NCBI GenBank assembly: GCA_021613335.1
Contig: JAJTWR010000308.1
Span: forward strand, 1,394,501 to 1,458,500
Direction of reading: 5' to 3'
DNA: 64,000 nt
From: Whitmania pigra
Lineage: Eukaryota > Annelida > Clitellata > Hirudinida > Haemopidae
Notes under the pieces: generated by a model
What the model was told of the DNA's origin: nothing
The model's database searches: none
Seen by the model: only the letters and a program-made list of their open reading frames with translations
Part shown: positions 1 through 12,700 of the stretch, one piece after another
How the letters are laid out: each line of letters opens with the position of its first letter
Numbering within the stretch: position 1 is the stretch's first letter
Position numbers and translations under genes: made by a program

Positions 1-297
1 TGAACTGTTTGAGAAGAGGTAACAAAATATATGCATTGATGCATTAACTTGCACATTCCCATCATTATCATTGTGAATAATTTTTGAATTCAGACATCTA
101 AAAACGCTGACAATCTTAGATCTCCAAGATTTGAGTGACTGTATTGAAGTAGTTTAACAGGAAGGATTAGGAAAACTGGTTTTGCTTTCTTCACAAGAGG
201 CTGCTGAGGTTTCCTTCACTTGTACTCAAAAATATTTGGTGGAATTGTGTGCTTCATGTGTCCTTCTGATAAAATGCAGACATTAATATTATCATTG
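1..297 (+). pseudogene. Decayed partial copy of MARF1 exons 8-9
   Basis: These bases repeat 12501 to about 12790, inside the MARF1 gene of this same window, with only scattered substitutions. The copy holds the last bases of MARF1 exon 8, its GT donor, the intron, the acceptor and exon 9 (start of the first LOTUS domain), so it arose by DNA duplication and not by retrotransposition. In exon 9 the Glu codon following Val-Val (GAA at 12653-12658) has become TAA (near 154-160), so this copy cannot encode the domain. Similarity stops where both copies run into different AT trinucleotide repeats. The left end lies outside the window, so more of the gene may be duplicated there. Confidence 0.88.
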
Positions 298-302
298 TTG
301 GC

Positions 303-336
<34 letters not shown>

Positions 337-868
337 TTCCCGTTCTTTGAAGTATTTGATTTGGTAACATAATAATATTATTTAGTATATATTATATTAG
401 TATTATAATTATTATATAAACATTATATATTATGAAATTATATATAATATATTAATAATAATATTATTAATTTAATAATATTATATATAATATATTCTAT
501 ATTAAATATATTCTATATTATATGACTTATTACAATATTATTATATATGACTTATTACAATATTATTTATATGACTTATTACAATATTATTAAATATGAC
601 TTATTACAATATTATTACATATGACTTATTACAATATTATATATGAGTTATTACAATATTATTACATATGAGTTATTACAATATTATTACATATGACTTA
701 TTACAATATTATTACATATGAGTTATTACAATATTATTATATATGACTTATTACAATATTATTATATATTACTTATTAATAATAATATTATTATTATTAT
801 TATGTTACCAAATCAAATACTTCAAAGGACGGGAATATTATTATTATTATTGTTATTATTATTATTAA

Positions 869-942
<74 letters not shown>

Positions 943-1005
943 TATTATTATTATATTATTATTATTATGTTACCAAATCAAATACTTCAAAGGACGGGAA
1001 GCATC
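298..1005. repeat. AT-rich satellite block with inverted and direct 35-bp copies
   Basis: A block of (AAT)n, then about ten tandem units of roughly 25 bp built on ATGACTTATTACAATATTAT (about 523-775), then (ATT)n at 840-965. A non-repetitive 35-bp motif occurs three times: at 336-370 in one orientation and at about 803-837 and 968-1002 in the other. The first and second copies differ by about one base and could pair as a stem around the satellite. Any reading frame through this block is low-complexity Leu/Tyr/Ile and not a gene. Confidence 0.9.
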
Positions 1006-2058
1006 CCAAAGCAAATAAGTTACTTTAAGAACTTACTCTTTATCACATTTTAATATCTACGAAGGTAATTGCTTAGGATGTATTTACAACCATTTCTTAA
1101 AGAGATGATATCGGAAGCTTACTTCAATTTTTGACATGATAAACTTCAAGCATCTTAGTAATTGCGCCAGTATATATAGCTTATAGAGAGGTTGGGTTGT
1201 TTTGGTATTTAACACAGTCATAACTGAATGTGACAGATTATAAATTTTAATGGGCATTTTGATGAACATTTCATCAGTCGGCATGTCGTAGTTATTGAGT
1301 AAAAGGACTTGCAATGCAATTCAATACTGAAATGTCTTCCGCCTAACGTGTCTCGAAATATTTAAAGCACATATGTTGTTCCACAATTTTAAAGGCATGC
1401 ATATTTCGAAAATAGGAATCTTAATGATGCAAGGGTCTCGTGCATAGCCCAGGTGCTTGTCCCCGCCAGAAAATAATGTGTATAAGATATATTTTATTCA
1501 TAATTAATGATATTTTTATAATATAAACATTTAGTGAACACTTGTAATTGCTTTGTTTGCAATATTGTTTAGTTTTAGTTTTATATAGCTATAGTTTCAT
1601 TACACAACATCGCGGGTCTTATATTTAGCGGTGAGATTTATTGTGAATTTGTTAAAGAATTCAACGATACAAATGATGTCGGTTGAACGAGTTAAACACC
1701 GAGTAAGTGAGCCAATCAATTTAATAAGCGCACTTTTGCGATTTAATATTGTAATTAGACCCCGGTTAAAAGTTCTATTTCTACTTAGCCCGAACATTAT
1801 TCAGGTCTCATATAATGTGCCAATGTAGCGGCCTTCTGTGCGACCCCCTTTTAAAACATGCTTTTAGTTATCGTCAGACTATTCCCACGAATCCAGCTTG
1901 TGACTGATTATGTACATACCTTGAGGCTGGCTGATTAGTAACAATGATAAGAGATCGCAATGGCAAAGAACAGTCGATCTTGGGCAACGCTATTTTGGTT
2001 GGAAAATTTTCTGACTCAACATATTTGGGGGTACTCACGCACAAATTATTGAAACGTT
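1006..2058. other. Intergenic, no gene seen
   Basis: Short open frames occur on both strands around 1084-1314 and 1600-1828, but they overlap each other, have no recognisable domain and no convincing splice context. I see nothing else here. Confidence 0.6.
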
Positions 2059-2064
2059 TTTATT
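2059..2064 (-). terminator. Polyadenylation signal of RAB3GAP1
   Basis: AATAAA on the minus strand (TTTATT on plus) lies about 17 bases past the stop codon at 2081, implying a very short 3' UTR. Confidence 0.6.
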
Positions 2065-2080
2065 AATTTTCAAACTTTAC

Positions 2081-5000
2081 TTAATCTTTTTTTTCCTTTT
2101 CTGGCTTATTTATAATCATAAAGCAGTCTTTGTTGAGCATTGTATCAAGTGTTATATCAACTTTATCAGAAAAGGCAAGTGTTCTAGAAGCATGGCTTAC
2201 AAAATGTGGAAGCTCTGAAAAACTGAGTTTGTAGATGTGAAAACTTTTTTCTGGCTTTACCACTAAGTCCTGAGCAGCTTCACCATCAGATTTTGCTTTC
2301 TTGTCATTTTCTATTTGCTGCAAAAAACAGTATGCTTATAAGGGATGGCTCGTCATGTGACAATGTTCTAAAATTATGTGGTCAATTTTTTTCAAAATTG
2401 CATCTTAATGGAAATCATATTACCAGGACAAATATTTTATTAATAACCTTGCAGCTAGTAAGATATTTATAAAAAATCTTTCCAAGGTTCGTATGTGAAG
2501 GAAGTTCAGAGCCCGAGGTTGGAATTGAAGCCTTTGAAAATTCAATAAGTTCAAAGACAAAATGCTCAAGCTCATGGTCACTGACTGAAATGGAGGGGTC
2601 AAATTGTCTGAACTTCTTCAAAAGGAAACGAGTCTTTGCCAATTTCTCCGCAATTAATGTCAGATGCTCAATGACATCCTGTTAATAACATGAAACAAAG
2701 ATAACTAGGTTATTCTGAATAAAATTGTAAACATGAGGGTCATTTCAAAACAATTTCAATCAACAAAACATCCACTCACATAGTTTTTGATTTTCCATCA
2801 ATTAAAAACAACTCAAACAATTTTAACCTTGAATTCCTTAAGCCAATTCGAGGAATTGCACGGAGGCACCTTGATTTGATTGAGGTGTTCTTCAAGAAAG
2901 TCAAGCTTAGACTCAGCTGATGATTAAAAAAGTATCACTAATATTACTGATTTGATTCTTATAATGATGCATTTTATACATAATCTAAATAACATAAACT
3001 GGTTACTAAACAAATTTCTAATTAAGTAATTTTTTTTGAATTTGTTTTGCAGCAAAAATAGCACCAACATGTGCCTGATAAACATACGTCTATCCAAAAG
3101 TGTGGCCATAATTAAGTTGATTAGCACTGGCATGAGTCCAATCACCAGATCAGAGGGCTTCAATGAAGCTAGCCAATGGAAAACCTGCATTTAAGATATT
3201 TACCATTATCAATTAACCTCACCACAAATGAATGTTTCAGACATCCACTACAGCCATTGAAATAAGTTAACATCTGCAGAAATTCTGCACATCAACACTA
3301 ATGTATGCACAATAAAACATCACCTCTGCAGCATCATCACCATCAGGGAAGCTTTGTGTCTGAGCATTTTTATGAAAAACCACAGATACATCTTCTGATA
3401 TCCTGATCCATTGGTTAGGATAGTCCTGGTTATGATTATGTTTATCAATATAATTATCTACAAAGTCACAACCCTAATTTGATGTTATTTTTCTTATGTA
3501 TCAGATGTGAAGACAAGAGAATTTATTTATTTATGCAACAAATTTAGACAACCTGCAAGCCAACAATCTGCATGATAGTATCCCTAAATGTAATACATAT
3601 TATATATCACCTTATCTGTGATCATCTCAGAGGTGCACCATCTTATAAAGTCCTCAATCACGTATCCTGGGTTCGCAGCTATGAAGGCTTTTACATATGA
3701 CAGGCGATCAATCAGCATTGGAACTCTAATGAGGGAACCATGTCTAGAAGTATCCACCCTAGTATGTTTAACAAGTTACTCCATCAATTATGTAGACAGT
3801 TAAAATAATTCCTTATCATGCACTAGCACACTATATCGACTCATGTTCAAGTGATGATTAAAACATATACTTAAAAATATGAAATCACTCCTTTCAAATA
3901 ATCAACATTGACCTTTCGCTTTTTGCAAAAATTCAAGTGAATCGAGTATTTTTGTGATTACAACCTCATAATATGTCCAACTTTTAGAATGCCTTAAGAT
4001 GCATAGGTACTTTGTAATATACATGCTATTTGTCTAGAAACACAGCACATTACAACTATTGCTATCTAGCTCTGCATGCATGAATACAACCCATTCAGCC
4101 AGCCTGCACTTACTGAGACATTGCATAAATAGTTCTAATGTAGTAGATAATGTAATAATAATCTTACATAATACAAAAATACACCAATATTTTGCAAGAG
4201 TCTTACCCGTCTTCTGATTTGTTGATATTATGCTCAATTAAATCAGACATATCCCTGATTTCCATAATCTTTAAAGTTTTCATAAATCTCTCAACATTGG
4301 CTGAAAGTCATTTTTCATAATCAGAATAAAAATAAATAAAAAATAGGATAATTTATATTTAAATTTAAAAATTTATAAAATGAAATATTTCCTGTTGATT
4401 TATTTGCAACTGTTACAGATCTGGAGTCACTGCTTGCAAATCCATCCAAATGCAAATGTTATTGTGTTTTAGTGCTTATAAATTAATTCATAGACATGCA
4501 TCATCACAATCTGTGGTAACTAATGTCAAGCAACTCACTTGGTTCAGCAATTGGTGATGGTGCATCCCTGGCTTTCCTTTTCTCAATGCAACTATTTAAC
4601 ACCTGCAATGACAATGATATTGGTTGCAATGTTGCCATGGTGATTTAGATAATAGCCAATAAGATATCAATGACACCAAATGTTTTACCTGTAGGTTTTT
4701 TAGCAGCTCTGGATAATCCATGTTTAGTCCTTTAGGTTCCAAACTTCATGAAACAAATAGCCAATTAATTATAATTTTTTAAATTAATTTATATTTTAAA
4801 TATGATGTCAAAAATGATTAAGATCATTTACACATTATTAGATATTTTATTGATTGATGAAATAATGAATTTTAGATGATTTAGAAAGAAGATTATTATT
4901 AAGAATAAATAGAAATTAAAGACATTTAAGGATTATCAATGTGTTTAAAAATATTAAATAAATACCCTTTAATTTCACAATTGTTTTCCAAGCAATATTT

Positions 5001-8000
5001 CATCTCAAGAACAAACTCTGCCCACAGCTGATTTACAGCTCCCATACCTCCGTGGTACTTGCTGACAATGCACATGCACATTGCCAATCGACCTATGAGA
5101 CTAGAGAGCTGAGCTGACTTGAAGTATTGTGGAAGTTCCTAAATTTGCATTGCAGTTGCATTAATTACATTTGAAAATGAAGCCACAATGAATTAATAGG
5201 ATACTATTGTGTTGTATTACTTCGTATGAAAGCAGAGCTTCTCATGAGCTTCATCTTCAACAGTGGTTGTTGTACTGGGATTACCCCCATTTGAGTGTTG
5301 ATCCTTTTGTAACTTTACATCAGAAAATAATAACTGAAAATAACATTGAAAAATATCAAAAATGTAATCTGAAATCCTTACTTAATACCAATATTATAGA
5401 AATAACATCCTTGACAAAAGGTCACCTCGACACAAACATGTGTATCACTAAACTTTCTTCAGTATCAGTAGGGATCCATGTCCTTACTAAATTTTATATC
5501 ATTATATAATTATAGGCTATGAATTTAAGCACTGAATAGTGTGATGCTACCAACTAAATACCCCTGGTATGCTTTGTCAGTGTAAACATAACCCTCAAGT
5601 TTGAATTTCAGATAGTTTCATGTCACATCCTAGATGAGTCATAGCTTTAAACTAACATGATATTTATAATAATGAAATGAGTTGTGAATTTCATCCCACG
5701 TGGCAGATTTTGACCAAAACCATTTAATCAGGTCCCTAATCATCATCACAACCTACATCAAGAATGGAATTGAGTGATTCAACAGGAATGTGCGATTCTT
5801 CGGCATTAAGCATGAGTTTTGAGGTGACCTTCCTGACCTTGGGCTCAATCAAACCTTGCATGGCCAGGGATGCATTGACCTCTGATATGTTTCATTTTAA
5901 ATGATTTACATCTATGTGAAATTTATTTAGAATGAAATGCAATTGAATAATAGCAATAAACAACAATAATGGTTAACATTCTTAATTGTCAAAATTAAAC
6001 TAAGTAAGTTATATAATAGTGGATCAAAAATAAATAAATGCAGAATAGCTGTTATTTTTAAAATCTCAATCAACATATAACCAACCTCCTCTTTTATATA
6101 TTCTTCTATATTGCAGCATTGAAGAGACTTGAGGATTCAATAACAACGACTCAGTTTGTGTTAAAGAGCACAGATCTAGGAATCTCTTCAGACAGTCTCC
6201 TTATTAATATGATTACAGAAGTTATGGTGATATCAATATATTAACATTACTATGCCATTAACAATGATGTCCTCTTTATAATTAAATGATAATTTAAGCA
6301 GAGCAAAGTGAACATCAATTTAATTATTAAAAGTAATAGAATAAATTCCAAACCCAGTGGAACTACATCTTCACATATGCAATTGACTAGAACTGTCCAT
6401 TTGTGAGCATCGAGAGGATCCAAATCCCTTTTGTTTCAAATTAAACAAAATACTAATTAATGAAGAATTTATAAATTAATCCCTTCCAACCGATTTATAT
6501 CTGAACAACTCACACAAGGGGATAATCATCCTCAACAAATTTAATTTCCTGCAGATCCAACCAGGAGGCATCAAGATAAAATGCACTACAATGGACAAAT
6601 AAGTGAATTTGTGTAATGCCATTACCTTAGACCATTGCCATATTTATTATATATATTCTTTTTTTTATTATAGTTATTATATAGTGCCATTATCCAGAAA
6701 CAATATGGGTTGCAAACGTCACACACAATAACTTTTACTGTCTCTCACATTGATCACATACCTTCTGAGCCAACTTTCACCAAATTTCAAATAAAATTTG
6801 GCAAAAGTAAATAACTGAGCCAGTGCATAAACAGATGCATGAATAAACTGAATTACATTGAATGGATCAATAAGTCTTACATTTCAGCTCACCTGAATTC
6901 TTTATTCCAATAATGAACTGTTTCAATTGTATCTCCACGTACTGCTAAAACTAAAATTTGTGTAAATACAAAATTATTTCATTTCTCAATCCAAAGAGAC
7001 ATCTTTAATGTGATTAAACAAAAAATTGTGTTCAGTACATCCCTAATTTTTATAAAACAATGCAGTCATTAATGCTTTTTTGTGTGCCTGTGGTTAATCT
7101 TATTGGACTAAAAATAAATAACATACCTTGTGAGATATCTTCCCAATCTATGAAGGAATATATCTGCTTCTTAGAGATCTTACCGAAACCTAAACTCTCG
7201 CAATATTCCTTTCGATAAAAATCATGGTAATTATACATATATTAATGTAAACATGATCATAAAATTAATCTCATAGAATAAATGCCATAAAAATGAGAAA
7301 ACTTTGATTTCTCAAAACTGGGATAAATATTTTACTATTACATTATTAATAACTCTACTAGTAATGCAATAACCATTTTTCGCATATCCTCTTCAGTAAT
7401 TACCACTGATTCATGCAATGATGCATATTGTTCTTGAAGCTGCACAAACAAGGGAATTTGGCTGAAAAGTGATATAACAAAGCTGATATTAGTAGTAACA
7501 TGGAATAAATAGTAAAAGGAAAAAATAGTAAAAGGAAAAAATAGTAAAAGCAATAAAAATCAATTATCACTTCCATTGAGTTAACAATAAGCTAATTGTA
7601 AACTGCTTCTATCTTACCAGCCAATGATACGGGCAGCTTGTAAGAGGGTGTTGGCTAAAAACTCTATTCTCACAATACTACTAAATTGAGCAATACATTC
7701 CTCGACAATGCAATCCTCAAGGCCAGACCAACTTTGAAATTGAGTACTACATTCCATGACAATGAAATCCTCAAGGCCAGACCAACTTTGAAGATTGTGA
7801 TCATCATCCCATGGAAACATGTCTGACTTGTTCTTACATTTAAGCCATGCTTTAGGCATTTCAACTGTTTCCTTTTTGTCTCCTGCTATAGTCATTTAAA
7901 AAGCATTTTTACAACTCTCAGTAATTTTATTAGCATCCAGTAATTAAGTTATATAAAATAAATTGCAGCTGTAAATATCAACCTAATAAGAAAAGTTCCA

Positions 8001-8481
8001 AAACCACCTTGATCAGCATTAATGCTTTCTCCTTCCCCAGAGATTCCAGATATCCAGTATCGAGTCAAGTTGATTCTATAGCTACCAAGTTTCATACTTG
8101 CAGAAGATTTATTCCAAGATGGAAACTTGGAGCATAGGTCGTTGGACAATCTCCATTTGCACAAAGCTTCCAAAATTTGTGCAAAAAAACTGGTGACAAC
8201 ATAAATGAAATAATTCAACCTCAAACAAATAGTTTTAATTTTAAATACATTGAAGGCTAAATCTAAAAAATCAGTGCCAGTTTAAAATATATAGCCTCAA
8301 TCAAACCTATCCCATTGAGAAGCAGGCTTATAACCACCCTCTATGTATTCCCCAGAATCATCACCAAGCTGGAAAGCAAGTATTAAACTCAATAGTTATC
8401 AAATTCATGACGGCGAAGTTGGCAAGATCCTTAGAAGTCAATTTCGGAACAAGTGAAGTTGTGCGCTAATGTTACCTCCAT
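2081..8481 (-). CDS. RAB3GAP1: RAB3 GTPase-activating protein catalytic subunit
   Basis: By family, the catalytic half of the Rab3GAP complex with RAB3GAP2, acting on Rab3 in exocytosis and as a Rab18 exchange factor at the ER. Many small exons spell collinear family blocks: the N-terminal ASQWD segment followed by ILEALCKWRLSNDL (8190-8100); a conserved-domain block with IPLFVQLQEQY (near 7450); DPLDAHKWTVLV (near 6400); the hallmark KYHGGMGAVNQLWAEFVLEM (5070-4990); NPGYVIEDFIRW (near 3690); VFHWLASLKPSDL (near 3180); and a C-terminal block ending at the stop at 2081. The start is a six-base coding exon: ATG-GAG at 8481-8476, followed directly by a GT donor, which joins in phase to the exon at 8368-8307. 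The exon 3 to exon 4 junction is uncertain: a donor near 8010 keeps the frame better than the one at 7983. The protein is clearly diverged from vertebrate RAB3GAP1. It shares an upstream region with MARF1. Confidence 0.9.
4035..4112 (-). mobile_element. tRNA-derived SINE, copy 1 (head only)
   Basis: Read on the minus strand this matches the heads of the copies at 54345-54530 and 62492-62642, including the A-box-like GGCTGAATGGGTT. The B box is mutated and the tail is missing. It lies in a RAB3GAP1 intron. Confidence 0.65.
7683..7790 (-). repeat. 54-bp in-frame tandem duplication inside a RAB3GAP1 exon
   Basis: Two head-to-tail copies with a 54-base period (7683-7736 and 7737-7790) encode two versions of an 18-residue unit: QSWSGLEDFIVMECSTQF and QSWSGLEDCIVEECIAQF. 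The frame stays open through both. The unit corresponds to the family stretch around RWYGLREFVVIAP, which is single in the vertebrate protein as I remember it. The copies already differ at five residues. Confidence 0.85.
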
Positions 8482-9756
8482 CTTTCTTCGACTAGTTAGC
8501 GATCGACCAAGAAACAAATAAACCAAATTCGACGCTCAACAAGCAAGCACTTCTAGAAGTGACCATTACAAGCATTTGTTGGCCAATATTTAGGAATTAA
8601 AATGTAAAACAAATCATTATTAAAATATATTTATATAATTTTCACAAAAACATTTTAACTTATGTTTTCATTAATAAAAATACAAAATTTATATTACTGG
8701 TACATGTTTTACATTTTTTTAACGAAAGTAAAGCGTTTTTATATCTATGGTAAACACGAAATCGCTTTTTTTTAAACTAAATTTCGGTACTTGTGCTGGA
8801 GACACGTTAACGAAACCTATATTTTTAGAAAGGAAATAATCTGTAAATTGTAAATATGTTTCTAAAATTTCAAGCGCGTTAAGGAATTTTACGTTATCGG
8901 AGCTCAAAGCTTTATACGTTAACCAAAAATTCATTTTCATTCAAAATATATTATTTTTTTACGTGCATCATTTTCTAAAGCAAGACCTTTCTAACAAATT
9001 TTTTTTATATTTTTAGCTCTACGCGTTCCAGAGTTATTGGATGTCAAAGTTCTTGCTGAAGTCTTGCCAACTTGACCGTCGTTAAAATATTTTAAATTGT
9101 TAAAAAACTGCAAGAAGTTACACTTAATTTAGTGATCACTGTTCTCGGCTGGAAATGTTTGCAGGCTGGTGATAAACTGCCGGCGTCGTGATGATATTAG
9201 TATGCACGATGGGAAGAGCCTCAGTAGAAGAAGCTATATTTTGAAATGCGCTCTAATTTATTTTTCTTATTCTTTGTATGACGTACTAGTTGATGATTCG
9301 CCTCTCGCTGGGGCGCTTTGATCCTTTATCTATGATGTGGTCATTTTAGTATATTTTAATAACTTAATATCTGGGGTTAGGGGTTAATGTTAGAAGTAAT
9401 AATTTAGGCCTAGAGTGGTTTATCAGATAAACTAACATTTTTGTTAAGTTAAATCAAATCACAATGCATAAAACGAAAAAACGTTATGGCGCTATTTGAA
9501 GTACTTGACTTTATTTATAGAAATTGTGCAATTTAGTTAGCTTTTTCAGTTAGTTTTTTTAAAGGAATATCTTATTCTGAAATGCTCTAATTTACAGACA
9601 GCTGTTATGCCTTTTTAGAAAATATTATTTTCATCAATTTTAGTGGAGTCTTTTATTTACTTTTTTGTTTACTAAGTGGCGCTGGTTTAAATAACGTTTT
9701 GTTGCTGTGTTGCAATTTGTTATAATTTTGTTATTGTATATTAATACAGTTTTAAA
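8482..9756. promoter_or_regulatory. Shared head-to-head upstream region of RAB3GAP1 and MARF1
   Basis: About 1.27 kb separates the two divergent start codons. It must hold both 5' UTRs and promoters. I see no clear TATA box or other defined element that decides the starts. A 73-codon minus-strand frame at 8719-8940 has no recognisable domain and is not called. Confidence 0.5.
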
Positions 9757-12700
9757 ATGCCCAGTAAATATTTATTGGAACAACCGATACCGATCGGCGT
9801 TTTTTGGGATATGGAAAATTGTACCGTTCCACTTAAATGTTCAGCTTCAGAGTTTGTAACGAATGTTAGAGATAAGTTTTATGATGGACATTTCGAAGCA
9901 GATTTTGTGGGAGTGTGTGATATAAGAACACAAAGAAAGAGCGTACTTATAGAGTTAACTTATGCTCAGGTTGTAACTGCAACAATATGTTGTTGGCTTT
10001 TTATTTGTAATGTTAATATTATTTTAGGTTACGACGGTTCACGTATGTAATACATGCAAAAATGCAGCTGATGACAAACTAAGACTACTTATAAGAAGAT
10101 TTGCCAACTTATATCCATCACCTGCAACAATCATTTTGATTACAAGTCAGTTGACATTTTGCTCAGCATATTAAACAGTTTAAATTTGAATTATGTGATG
10201 CTAGAAATATCCAAAAAGCGTGCATTTAAAATGTTAGCAAGATTTATTATTTAATTTAAGGTGACATCAATTTTTCTCCTGAGCTTTCTGATCTCAGATA
10301 CAAACATAATTATAGAACAATATTAATCCATGGAAGGCTGACTTCACATTCATTACTTTGCATTCCAAATGAGAGTTTTTATTTTGATGGGTTTTTTACA
10401 TCAGTTGATGTTTTGACAAGTCTAAATAGGGAACAAAATGAGGTGAGGAAAAGTACTAGTTATATTATTTTAAGTTGTTATGTTATAATTATTTTAAGTT
10501 GTTGTGTTATAGTTATTGCTTGGTATTTCAGAACATATTGTTTGTTAGGAACTTGCCATTTTTCAATAATTCTACACTTAAACTCAAAAGTGTGCTGGAG
10601 AGATTATTTTCAACAACAAAAGGACGAATTCTCTCAATTTCAGAGAATATGGCCATTGTTACATTTCCAAATTTTGAAGCTGCTTTAAGGTGAGAATTCA
10701 GCATTGATATTTCCTAATTACAATGCATAGCATCGAGGCAATGGTTCTATGAAATAGGGGATTGTCTCCTTTGCACCTGTGCTGAGTTCACGTTAAGTTG
10801 GTGTTAAGTTAACCAGTTGCACTCTGAACAGTTGGAAATATCTTTCCTTTGAATATTTATTCTGGAAACTGTTAATTATGAAGGCCTACCTAAAAAGTGA
10901 GTTGTTTCTTTGTCATTCAGGGCTAAAGCTAGATATTCTAACCAAGTAATTTGGGGGAAGAAAATTTACATCTCCATACCAAATGGAGTTCTGCTACACA
11001 GAATAATACCCACCAATTGCAGCGTCTCAAAGCATTCTTTGGGTGTTAAGTCTAAAGCTGACTGTGAAACCCCAAATGGAGCAGTTAATGACTCTTGTGA
11101 AGTGACTTTGGATGGAAGAGTTGATGATACAAATGTTTGTGATGAGAATGGTTTATGTAATGATGATATTCAAGTAACCAAAGGTATTGAATGTTGTGCT
11201 TTTTTTGTGTGTTGTCAGCATTTTGTGACAAATCTTTTTAATTCAAGAATTTGTATTAAGTTATGCAATTCATTGCTACAGACGGAAGCAGCAAAAGTTG
11301 GAAGTCTTCCGACAGGCGATGCGTGGACAAAAGCACCACATCTTCGTCTCAGTCTTCCGAAAGCAAACTCCATTTGGATCAATCTTTTAGGTACTCAGGC
11401 TATAATGCAAAAGCTGACGATTTCAGAGTCCCAGGCACTGATAATGTATCTTCTTGCAATGATAATCGACTTGTCAGAAACAGCCTGAAAGAAGATCTCA
11501 GTAACATATTGGAGAGCAGCCTCAATACTTCTCCAGGAAAACAGAATGACATAAACACTATCGTCAACAGGAGGCTTTTTGCTGACAAAGACGATGTACT
11601 TTCATGGGGTCGATCGGGTGCTTCTCAAAGATATTCGACACCAAAAGGTTATTATGAAGCAGGATTCAGAAGGACCCCAGGTGCACGCAGACCTACCATT
11701 CCATGCCACCAAAATGGAGGTCTTAACAGCAATCTGAGACCACAGTTCTTGTTCACATCAAAAGCAGAAGCTTCCCTTGTTGAAAATGGAAGCATTGGCA
11801 AGAAATCTTCAAGGAACCACAGCGCATTTTCAGAAAAGCTGCTTGACAAAGTCCAACACGAACCCCAAAAGGGCCGGCACGATGACGACGATAAGGACAG
11901 ATCTGGTGTGGATTTGATCATTTCTAATCTAGATTACAATATCAGCAAAAATGAATGGAAGAAGATATTAACCTCGGAGTTCCATAATGTTCAGGTTTGT
12001 AAAATTGTTGCTTAATACTTTTTACACTAAGTTCTATTACATTCATGGTTCTGTTTTAAATATATAGCTTTACCTAAGATGAGGGTGCTGTTATATATTA
12101 TGACATGGCACTGTTACATGCTCAAACTAATTCTTTTCTAATTCTAATGCTTTTCTTTTAAATTGCTTGTGTTCAGATGAGATCACTAACAGTTCAAATG
12201 CAAGCCAACAATACTAGCATTGCCACAGTGAAAGTGGCAAACATGGAGGACGCAGAATATGTTATTTCTCAGTTCCACAAAAAGAAGATCGGCTACAAGC
12301 GCATCCAAGTGACTCTCGTCGGTCGCTTCAACAATTCATCGGAATTCGAAGTCTTGAGGTAGTCGACTCAAAACAGGGAGCCTGTTACGAATTTTAATAT
12401 TGTGAGGTGTTATCAAATACTAAGTAACATTTCCAGGTCAAACATAATAAACATATTGAAATCAACACCTGGGCACAAACTTCCATTAATTCAGTTCTTT
12501 GAACTGTTTGAGAAGAGGTAACAAAATATATGCATTGATGCATTAACTTGCACATTCTCATCATTATCATTGTGAATAATTTTTGAATTCAGACATCACA
12601 AAACGCTGACAATCTTAGATCTCCAAGATTTGAGTGACTGCATTGAAGTAGTTGAACAGGAAGGATTAGGAAAACTGGTTTTGCTTTCTTCACAAGAGGC

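Noticed and set aside
718..1053. Open frame rich in Leu, Tyr and Ile
   Set aside because: It is a translation of (ATT)n and the satellite repeat.
8719..8940. 73-codon minus-strand frame upstream of RAB3GAP1
   Set aside because: No recognisable domain, no splice context, and it sits in the shared promoter region.
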